Shown one piece after another: positions 1 to 8,400 of a stretch of 36,021 bases of DNA. This DNA is from a virus. The DNA lies in the IMG/VR virus record IMGVR_UViG_3300038307_000315, positions 1 to 36,021 of that record; one strand, written 5' to 3'. The position numbers were made by a program, and so were the translations under genes. Below the pieces are notes generated by a model. The model was not told the origin of the DNA. It ran no database searches and worked only from the letters and a program-made list of their open reading frames with translations. The stretch's first letter is position 1. The number at the start of each line of letters is the position of its first letter.

Positions 1-3
1 ATT

Positions 4-240
4 ATGAGTTACGCAGGAAAATTATACGGAAATAAACCAGCTCCCGCTCCGGCCCCCGAGCCAGCACCCGCTCCCGAGCCAGCACCCGCTCCCGAGCCAG
101 AACCCGCTCCCGAGCCAGAACCGGCCCCTGAGCCCGCCCCGGCCCCGGAACCGGCCCCAGCGCCAGAACCGGCGCCAGAAGAGCCTACAGAGGCTCCTGA
201 GGCCGCTCCTGAACCTGAGGCAGCCCCGGCCGCTGAGTAA
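4..240 (+). CDS. Pro/Ala/Glu-repeat low-complexity protein
   Basis: A short protein of 78 residues. About the first 10 residues (MSYAGKLYGN) are ordinary sequence. The rest is a PAPEP/PAPAPEP-type repeat that ends in an acidic, alanine-rich tail. Such Pro-Ala-Glu stretches are extended and rigid, and in phages they usually act as linkers or tails of structural proteins. It is closed by a strong terminator 20 bases downstream, so it is the last gene of its transcription unit. Only three bases precede the ATG in the window and the frame stays open there, so the ORF may be the tail end of a longer gene. Codons in the repeat are far more GC-rich than in neighbouring genes. The function is unknown. 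Confidence 0.6.
   Translation: MSYAGKLYGNKPAPAPAPEPAPAPEPAPAPEPEPAPEPEPAPEPAPAPEPAPAPEPAPEEPTEAPEAAPEPEAAPAAE
58..183 (+). repeat. 18-bp tandem repeat coding for EPAPAP-type units
   Basis: Seven consecutive 18-bp units begin at 58, 76, 94, 112, 130, 148 and 166. The first two units (GAGCCAGCACCCGCTCCC) are identical, the next differ by one or a few bases, and the last three diverge further. The gradient suggests recent tandem duplication at the left side, and copy number may vary between related phages. Confidence 0.8.
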
Positions 241-260
241 TCCAATATAAATAAAATTCA

Positions 261-289
261 AAGCCCCTGAAAAAAGGGGCTTTTTTTTT
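261..289 (+). terminator. Rho-independent terminator
   Basis: Stem AAGCCCC (261-267) pairs perfectly with GGGGCTT (276-282) around an 8-nt loop, and a run of nine T (281-289) follows. It ends the transcript of the Pro-rich protein gene. Confidence 0.92.
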
Positions 290-334
290 GTTTTTGCGTG
301 TAATTACTTACAGGTAAAAGGTATAGTAAAGGTT

Positions 335-565
335 ATGGAAAAGGATATCGTTGAAAATTTTTTCTCGTTTCAATTAAAGAGAAAAATCACAGGTTTATAT
401 AAGTCCTTCTTCTTCATTCTTGAAGATTTAAATTCAGAAGGTGTTAAAATCCCAGAAGAGTCATATAAAAGAATACGTAAACGTATTCTTGACCAAGGAA
501 ATGATTGCATTCGGGAGCTAGAAGAATATTTTGACAAATATCTAGAATTCCATAAAAATAAGTAA
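335..565 (+). CDS. Small conserved-looking phage protein of unknown function
   Basis: A 76-residue, highly charged, predicted helical protein with no family that I recognise. The ATG is preceded by purine-rich AAAGG about 5 bases upstream, a plausible ribosome binding site. It stops 2 bases before the next ATG (568), so the two genes are probably cotranscribed and translationally coupled. It lies just after a terminator and an AT-rich stretch (GTGTAATTAC, 298-307) that may contain a promoter. Its place in the structural block upstream of the tape measure suggests a tail completion or assembly role, but that rests on position only. Confidence 0.7.
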   Translation: MEKDIVENFFSFQLKRKITGLYKSFFFILEDLNSEGVKIPEESYKRIRKRILDQGNDCIRELEEYFDKYLEFHKNK

Positions 566-567
566 AC

Positions 568-1365
568 ATGAAAAGGTTATACGAGTTCACTCTCAAAAAG
601 AAGGAAAAGGTAGAAAAGGAAGTCCCTGACGTTAACAAAGACGGGGAAAACATTACCGCAAAGAAAACGGTAGAAGAAGAGGTAGAGCACAAATTCTTCC
701 TGCGAAGACCCACTCGCCGAATGCTCGACGAAGGCGAGCTATATTACGGCGTAGAACTAGGTAAGGCTATTCGCGCCGGGATGATTACTCGCCCTCTCTT
801 ACACAAACGTTATACTAACGATGGGGGTATAATGAACGACCTTCAGCAAAAAGCTTTCGATGAGATCACAAAAGAGCTTCGAGAAATTTATAAACAGCAA
901 GAAGAAATTAACGTAATCGACGAAAAGAAAAGAACGGCCGCTCAGAAAAAGAAGCATGAAGACCTAGATGCTAAAGCCAAACCTTATCTCGAAACTATGA
1001 GGAGATATAACATGGCCGAAGAATCTATCTTCGAAGATACCGCTGAGTCTCGCGCGAGAAATAAAGCAATTCTTTGGTGGGTTCTTTTTATGTCTTATAA
1101 AGATGATGAAACTCCGTTTTTTAAAGCGGGAGAATTTGACGACAGGGTCGAACAGTATGACGAAATCGATGACGGACAGGATTCGTTTCTAACTTCAGTC
1201 GTTGCGGAGCTTACCTATAATATTAGTTTGTGGTATTTCGCTAGGCCAAATAGCATCGAACAATTTGTAGAACTTAAGAAGAACGTCAGTAAACTAGACG
1301 AAGAGGATGAAGATGAAGAGAAGGAGAAAAAGCCCGAAAATAAAAAAGAAGCTAAAAAGAAATAA
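568..1365 (+). CDS. Putative tail-assembly or structural protein upstream of the tape measure
   Basis: A 265-residue protein. It has an ordered N-terminal part, with a short beta-like start (MKRLYEFTL) and a segment FFLRRPTRRMLDEGELYYGV near residues 47-66. A helical middle follows, then a Lys/Glu-rich disordered C-terminus ending EAKKK. I recognise this only as resembling uncharacterised phage proteins found near tape measure genes. Two genes upstream of the tape measure is the usual place of the tail assembly chaperones (lambda G/GT), and that is the most likely role by position. I looked for a -1 slippery heptamer near the 3' end. The A-runs at 1342-1358 are out of phase, so a lambda-type G/GT frameshift is not supported. 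A strong hairpin terminator follows 25 bases after the stop. Confidence 0.75.
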   Translation: MKRLYEFTLKKKEKVEKEVPDVNKDGENITAKKTVEEEVEHKFFLRRPTRRMLDEGELYYGVELGKAIRAGMITRPLLHKRYTNDGGIMNDLQQKAFDEITKELREIYKQQEEINVIDEKKRTAAQKKKHEDLDAKAKPYLETMRRYNMAEESIFEDTAESRARNKAILWWVLFMSYKDDETPFFKAGEFDDRVEQYDEIDDGQDSFLTSVVAELTYNISLWYFARPNSIEQFVELKKNVSKLDEEDEDEEKEKKPENKKEAKKK

Positions 1366-1390
1366 TTTCTTAAAGTTGTGTTAAAACCCT

Positions 1391-1417
1391 AGTCCCCCCC
1401 TCTGGGGGGGACTTTTT
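1391..1417 (+). terminator. Perfect 10-bp hairpin with T-run, abutting the next start codon
   Basis: AGTCCCCCCC (1391-1400) and GGGGGGGACT (1404-1413) form a perfect 10-bp stem with a TCT loop, followed by T-rich CTTTTTCTTT. It has the form of a Rho-independent terminator, yet ends only a few bases before the ATG at 1422. It probably acts as an attenuator that lowers expression of the next gene and the tape measure, or ends a transcript with re-initiation downstream. The only SD-like bases for 1422 are the G-run in its 3' arm. Confidence 0.85.
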
Positions 1418-1421
1418 CTTT

Positions 1422-2420
1422 ATGGAAAGAGGAAAATTAAAACTAATATTTTCTGAGATAATCGAAGGGTATTCTTTGGTTACGTCTAAGCTGTTCGGCG
1501 ATTTAAAAATAAAACATATTAATAACTTTGATGCGGCGAAAACTGACATTAAAAACCATCATTACTTTGAGAAAGCTGTAGAGCAGGGGCTTCCTAAAAA
1601 AGAAGAGAAACTTAAGTATTTAATAAAAGAAAAACTTTGGGACCCGGAAAAAGACAAGGAGACCGATAGGCTCAAAGACCTGCTAAGAGGAATGAATAAA
1701 ACAAAATCCAAGCTTCTTCTTCAGGTTCAAATAGACGCAATAAGAAAAGAGATAGAGGAAACTGAAAAAAAGTTAGCTTCCTTGCTTGCGGAAAAAGAAG
1801 GGATAATAGGGTTTACAGCAGAAGAGTACGCAAATAGAAGAATAAACGAATACTATATGCATGTTTCGGTTTTAAACGACAAGGGGGAAGTTTTGTTCAA
1901 AGAAGACGAGTTCGATGAACTGGAGCAGGACCAGATTAATGAAATAATGAGCGTGTACGCCAAGAATAATGAAAAGTTTAAAAATAATGTTTTAAAAAGA
2001 ATAGCTTTAGCAGACTTTTTTACAAATATCTTTTACCTGTGCGATGATAACGTTTTTAACTTCTACGGAAAACCTGTAATAAATCTCACTTTTCATCAAA
2101 TAGAGATATATAGCTACGGCAGGTATTTTAAAAGTATCCTTCAAAATTCAGAAGAAAAAATACCCGAGCACATTGCCGAAGACCCAGACAAGCTAATAGA
2201 ATGGGCGGAGTCCAGTAAAAACGTTAAGGAAGTATTAGAGAAAAGCTCTGTAAGCGACAAAGACGGCGCTGCTACGAGTATAGTAGGCGCTACTAAAGAA
2301 GACTTGGCAAAAGCCGGGATCAGTCAAGACGAGGACGTCATAGACTTATCGAAGAAAGCTCAAGAACAAGGAGGAAAGCTGACTATGGAGGATCTGATGA
2401 AATTACACGGAGTTAAGTAA
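1422..2420 (+). CDS. Phage protein directly upstream of the tape measure, unknown function
   Basis: A 332-residue, lysine/glutamate-rich, mainly helical protein. Residues about 95-130 look like a coiled coil, and the C-terminal about 50 residues appear flexible before ending in KLHGVK. No domain is recognised. Its position between the 265-residue protein and the tape measure suggests a tape measure chaperone or another tail assembly factor. That is inference from gene order. The ATG has no separate Shine-Dalgarno sequence, since a perfect GC-rich hairpin occupies the space immediately upstream. The stop lies 19 bases before the GTG start of the tape measure. Confidence 0.75.
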   Translation: MERGKLKLIFSEIIEGYSLVTSKLFGDLKIKHINNFDAAKTDIKNHHYFEKAVEQGLPKKEEKLKYLIKEKLWDPEKDKETDRLKDLLRGMNKTKSKLLLQVQIDAIRKEIEETEKKLASLLAEKEGIIGFTAEEYANRRINEYYMHVSVLNDKGEVLFKEDEFDELEQDQINEIMSVYAKNNEKFKNNVLKRIALADFFTNIFYLCDDNVFNFYGKPVINLTFHQIEIYSYGRYFKSILQNSEEKIPEHIAEDPDKLIEWAESSKNVKEVLEKSSVSDKDGAATSIVGATKEDLAKAGISQDEDVIDLSKKAQEQGGKLTMEDLMKLHGVK

Positions 2421-2433
2421 AAAAAGTGTAATT
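2402..2433 (+). promoter_or_regulatory. Inverted repeat AATTACAC/GTGTAATT before the tape measure start
   Basis: AATTACAC (2402-2409) and GTGTAATT (2426-2433) are perfect 8-bp inverted repeats separated by 16 bases. The right arm contains TGTAAT (2427-2432), which matches the sigma70 -10 hexamer TATAAT at 5 of 6 positions and ends 7 bases before the GTG at 2440. There is no Shine-Dalgarno sequence next to the GTG. The site could be a hairpin controlling translation, or a promoter giving a nearly leaderless tape measure mRNA. Neither is proven. Confidence 0.4.
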
Positions 2434-2439
2434 TAATAC

Positions 2440-5400
2440 GTGGCTACGGAAAAGTTGCGGGCAGAACTGGAATTAATTACATCGACGGCTGAAAAGGATC
2501 TGGCGAGGTTTCATCGATCTTTAAAATCAGTCGAGAAAACTGTTGCGTCTGTAGGGGGAAAAGGCGGGAAGTCGATGAGACCCTTGGGAGAAGGCTTGTC
2601 GGCTGCGACAGCCAACGCCTCCGAGTTCGAAAAATCAATGGCAGCGGCCAATGCTCGTGTTATTGCGTTTGGTGCTTCTGCAGGATTAATCATACAGGTT
2701 CAGAGAGCTTTAAAAGAAACGGTAAAAGCTACTGTAGAAGTAGAGAAAGCTCTTACTGATATTAATATTGTATTAAACGCTAATTCCGCGAACTTGCAAA
2801 AGTTCGGGGATAGTCTTTTTAAAGTTGCTGGGCAAACCGGACAAGGTTTTCAAACTGTCGCTGTCGCCGCAACGGAATTAGCAAGACAGGGTTTGAGCAT
2901 GGAGAAGACTCTTCTGCGCACTAAAGATGCTCTTATCCTCACGAGGCTTACTGGAATGGGGGCAGAGGAGGCTGTTTCTTCCCTTACCGCTGCTGTTAAC
3001 TCTTTTAGTAAAGCGGGAATCACTTCGTCTCAGGTAGTTAATAAAATGGCAAAGGTCGATCAGGCTTTTGCTGTTAGTTCGGACGATCTGGCCAAAGCTA
3101 TTTCCCGTGTCGGTTCGTCCGCTGTCGATGCTGGGGTCAGCATGGATGAGCTATTGGCTATAACAACTGCTGTACAGCAAAGAACCGCTCGTGGTGGCGC
3201 TGTTATAGGTAACGCTTTTAAGACTATTTTTACAAGAATAGGGCGTACCGACGTCCAGAAAAAACTTGCAGCCATAGGCGTTGCTACAAGGGATATGCAG
3301 GGACAAATGCTTCCCGCCACTAAGGTTTTAGAAAACCTAGCTGACAAGTTTCAACACTTAGGGCAGATGCAGCAAAACCAAATCGCAGAAAGTGTTGCTG
3401 GCGTTTTTCAAGTTAACATACTGCGAGCAACATTAGGGGATCTTTCTACTAAATACGGAGTATATAATAGAGCCTTAAAGGAATCAGCTTCTGCTACTAA
3501 CGAAGCATATCAAAAAAACGAACAGTTGAATGAAACGCTCGATGCTCTCGTTAATAAATCTTTAGCTAACTTAACAAAAGCTGGAGCAGCGATTGGGGGA
3601 GCTACGTTAAAGCCCGCGATCGAAAACGTATTAAATTTAGTTAATTCTGCAATAGGGGCTTTCAGCGAAGGGGGCAGGTTTGAAGAGTTCGGCAAGGGAA
3701 TTGGTAAAGATTTACTCACGGGGATTGGAAGTTTTATATCTGGACCCGGCTTGGCGATTCTAACGGTCGGCATAGGTAAGCTGTTAATAAATTTTGGCTC
3801 GTTCGCTAAAACGGCTGTAGCGGGAGTTTTAGAGTTAAATAAGGGCGTTATGGCCAGAAAAGGCATAGAGGAAAGCGTTACTGCTGCGTTAATGAAACAG
3901 CCCAGTATCATCAAGCAAATCGAAAGGGGGGAGCTTAACGCCGCAACTGCCGCTAAAGACATGTTGGCGGCGATGCGTGCTCAAAACATGGAAGCTTCTA
4001 AGCTAGCTGTTACTTCTAGGGCTATAGCTGGAAACATGATGGGAATGGGAATGGGGGCTCGAGGTGGGCGCGGAGGAGGTAGGCCGGGAAGGGCTAGTGG
4101 GTTTGTTCCTAATTTTGCAGATGCAGATGCAGAGAGAGCTTCTGCGGCTGCGGGGGGTTATAAAGCTGGCGTTATAAAAACAATGAACGTTCCGGGAGAA
4201 GGAAGCATGATGTATAACGGCGCAGAAACCGTTAAGCGTTTTCCGGGGATGACCCAACCAGCTATTATGCCGCCGAAGGAGAGTCCAGCTGGAGCCAACT
4301 ATATGTCTGCTTTCGGCGCTGCACACGGTTTTGATCCTTACGCCGCTGATGGATTCGTGCCTAATTTTGCAAGAAGACCTGTAGATATATTCAATAAAGC
4401 TCAGGATAACCTACGTAGAGGCGAGGTTAGAGGCATAGAGCAGTCAATAGGAACTTTAAGAAGACAAAATAGGCACGGCTGGGCAGACGAATTAGAAGAA
4501 AAGCAAGCTATAGTTAAGTCACGAAAAGCCGGAGCAGGAGAAGTTGCAGCAGCTAAAGCAAAAGCTGGCAAGCCTGAACTGAGGCGTTTTAATGCTGCTC
4601 AGACACTAGGTTTGCTAGGTTTATCAGGCCAAGATACTGATTCACACTCTAGTACAACTGGTTTAGATCAAATAGGAAAATTTAGAGAAGGATCAGGTCT
4701 GAGCAACGACCAACTTAAGAAGTATAGAGTAACATTTGCCAACATGCAGTCTAGGTCTATAGAAGGCATAAAAAGAGGGAAAGGTGAAAATGTTACTCGG
4801 CAAAAGTTTTCAGACAAAGTTAGCGAACTGCTAACAGACCCGGTCGCCAAGCTTAGCGATATGGTTTTTGATGGAGCTTTAGGAAATGATAACGCTTTAG
4901 ACCTTGACGATTTAAAAAAGAAATTTAAGGGCAATACTCAACTACTCCCACCGGGCGCAGAAGGAAGTATATTTGAGGCAGCAGTCAATCTAGGATTACT
5001 TACTACTAAAACCAGCGCCAAGGCTAAAAAAGACGCTTTTGACCAGAGTACTAAAGGAGCGCAAAAACCTTTCGACTTCGAGGAAGTTGGTCCAGCAAAA
5101 CCTGACTTTAAGAGCATATTTGATTTTCATAAAAATTTAGTATATGCGGATGCTAAAAGAACTATAGACAACAAGAGCATGGGGACTCTTATTAACAAAG
5201 CTTATAATAGGGGTGTAGCTGGCCTTCCTTACATGGAGCTGTTAAAAGGATCTAACGTTGCAGCCGCTGGAACGGCTTCAAAAAAGACCCCAAAGGGAAA
5301 AAGAAGCGCTTCCGGTCACGTGCCGAACTTCTCCCCGCTTGGAGATGCTATTACAAGAGAAAGAGCGGCGGGAGTTCCCGTATCTGCAATTCGGGTCAGC

Positions 5401-8400
5401 TCAAGCCCAGTTTTAAAGGGACCCGGAAACCCCGGAGGTCTTGGAGTTCACAATACAATCGATGAACCCGCGGGACTTGGACAGGGTATTAGTAGGTCAA
5501 GGAGAATGGGGATAGATCCAAAAACCCATGGCGCAGCTCAAGGTTTAATCCCTAACTTTACACGCCGCACTCCTATCGACTCGGCCGCTGGTTATTGGTC
5601 CCCCGGGATGTCGGCGCCTTTAGACATGTCCGCGTTGAGCTGGATAGATGAGAAAAAGAAAGAAATAAAATCGACCTCGAGACCGACCCCAGTGGAGGCG
5701 AAGCCGCCGACGAAGCCATTAGGCGACGCTCCCGACAAGATCGATAGGGGAGCTACTAAATTTGCGGGCGCAGTTGATAAGTTTATGACGCCTTTGCTTG
5801 CGATTAGTTATATGGGTGGTCCTGCAATAGGAAACAAATATGGAGCAGAAGCTGAAAATCAGTTTCAAAGTATGCTAGGGGGTGCGTTTGCGGGACAGAT
5901 GGGTTTCGCTGGGGCGAGCAGCGCAGTGCAGGGTATAGGGAAGTGGGGGGCGGCTCAGAAAGCAACCATGGGCGGAAAACTCGGTATGATGCCTGACCTC
6001 GCGGGAAAATTTGGATATGAAAAATTTTCGAAAAAAGAAAAATTTTTAAGCAAAATAATTGGCACAAGTAAGACTCCGCCTATATGGGCTAAGATGGGGA
6101 GAGCGGTTCCAAGGATAGGGAAAGCTTTACCTTTGGCGACAATGGCGTTGGCTAGTGGCTTGGGTTATATGGGGCTAACGGATGATCCGGAAGATATCGA
6201 GCATCAGTTAAGTATGAAAAGGTTAAGCGGAAGACAAGATAAATTAAAAGGCTTGGGTGGCAGCGCTGGTGTTTTAACTAGTAATGTTTCGACCATATCT
6301 CAAAATTATGACACGATGACCAACCCTCAAGTAGTTAAAGCTTACGAGGATCTCAATAAACAGTCCAATACATTATTAGAGGATGCAATGTTATCCGGAG
6401 AAGCTATAGATACGACAAATGTAGAATCCGCAATGAATGAGTTTGGAAATGCGATGCTGAAAGATGCCGGAGGAATAGAAAGCGCGCAAGAAAGAGCTTC
6501 TAAAGCTTTAAAAGAACTAACAGATAGAATAAACGAACTGGGAGAATCTGCCGAATCAGAAAAAAAGGTAGAAGAACTGAGAAAATTATTTAAAGATAGC
6601 GAAGATGTACAAGAATCCTTTAGACTCAAGGAAAAAGCAGGAGGAAATATACAAGATGATGAAACAGTCAAAGGACTTTTCCTAAAGCATATGGGAAAAT
6701 ATATGGCGAGAAGTGAAGACGACGGGACAATAACGGGAGGCAATAGGTATGGTAACTGGTTGGGTAATAGAGCAGCTGGATATAAGGAAGAGGCATATTT
6801 GGATGATCGTGCCCGCGGCGCCCACGGGAAATATCCAGCGAGGACGCTAAGCAGAGCTAGAGCCACCGCGGGAGACGTTGCGTTCGGACAAGGTGGAGCG
6901 GCGTCGTGGTTTTCTCCTTCTCAATGGGGAGGGGATTTCTTTGATTCCGTTGCGATGCCGTTCCGAGACGACAAGACGGAAATGGAACGCATGGTACAAC
7001 AAGAATTCGGAAACATTAATCTTGACGTAATGACTCGAAAATTCGTTGAAGACTATACTACGTTCATGGGTGAAGCAGTAAGTGATAATCTAGACGAAAA
7101 GCAAAAAGAATATATAAAAGCAATTAAAGGAGCAATCGGATTTACAGAGGCTAGAAAAAAATTCATACATGAAGGATTTGACGATTTGGTAGAGAAATCG
7201 TATATGGGTCCGAAAGGTAAGCCCGTTAAAGAGGTTACGGATTTTATAGATGAACGAAACATACAAGATCAAGAGAGCTTCTTGAAACCATCGGCACAAT
7301 CGGGATTAAGTAAATGGCGCTGGTTAACAGGGGGAGATTCCTCGCTTGAAAGTCAACTTCTCCAAGGTATGACCATCGCCACGGGCGAGGCGACGCATGA
7401 AACAGCAGCGGATCAGCCGAACTACATGCCAACGACACAAGATGAAGCCATACGTTCGTTAAAGATAGACGCTATTAACAGTAGATTAACCGAAATGTCA
7501 AATAGGATTGAAACCGAAGAAAGCCCCACTAAGCAGCTGGAAGCGTTGCTTGAAACAGGCTACTTTCCTAACGAAAAGTCTTTGCAGGAATCTATAAATA
7601 GGTCAAAGTTAGGAAAAGACGAGAAAGGGTTTTTAGGAAAAACAGAAGTAGCGGAAATTATCAAAAGTTTTTTCGAAGGTCTGAGGGGGGATGTTCTATT
7701 TAAGCTAAATGAGCCAGAAAAAAAACCGGGCTTCACCGGGAAGAGAAGGGAAAACTTAAATCCGTTTGCGGTTCGGCAAATAAATCTTCAAGACCAAGCT
7801 ACGGAAGGAAAGCGCGAACTTTCTGATTTAAAAAAACAAAACAAACATGACGAAGCGTTAGCTAAGGTCAAAGGTGATTTAACTCTAGCAACCGCCAAGG
7901 CGACAATGAACGCAGAAGAAATTGCTGAAGTCGACTTGGGCCTAGCAATGGCGAAGACTAAAAGAACGTTTGAAAGGTTGGAGAAAGAAATAAGAAAAGA
8001 ATTCGGGAATCAAGAAACAGGAGCAAAAGCGGTTATGGCAGGGATTTTGTTAAACGCCAAAAAAGATCCTAATAAATCCAAGAAAGCAGAAGAATATCAT
8101 GATAGATTACGGGCAATGCTTGAAGGACGAGGAACCAAATCGACACCGTGGGAAACCACATTGAATCAATGGGGTGGAATGGGAGGGGAGTTTTATCGAA
8201 CAGATAGTCAATTTGACAGGAAAGAGATATTAAATAGAGAGTTAGCGAAGGTGAAAGCTGGGGGAATGAAGTATGGTGACCCTGATGATATGCTGTCAAT
8301 AAGGATAAAGATGATTGAGCAAGCTAAAAAAATGCTCATAATTGACGAAGATCGGAAACATGCGCTGGAGCAACATAGAAAAGGCTTAATAAATGAAAAT

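Noticed and set aside
9-261. Minus-strand Gly/Ala/Ser-rich ORFs opposite the Pro-rich protein
   Set aside because: They are mirror translations of the GC-rich repeat and run through or next to the terminator; there is no independent support.
1336-1365. Programmed -1 frameshift in the 265-residue gene (lambda G/GT style)
   Set aside because: The A-runs (A6G at 1342-1348 and AAAAAG at 1354-1359) are not in the X-XXY-YYZ phase for the gene frame, and the next gene is a separate ORF behind a terminator hairpin.
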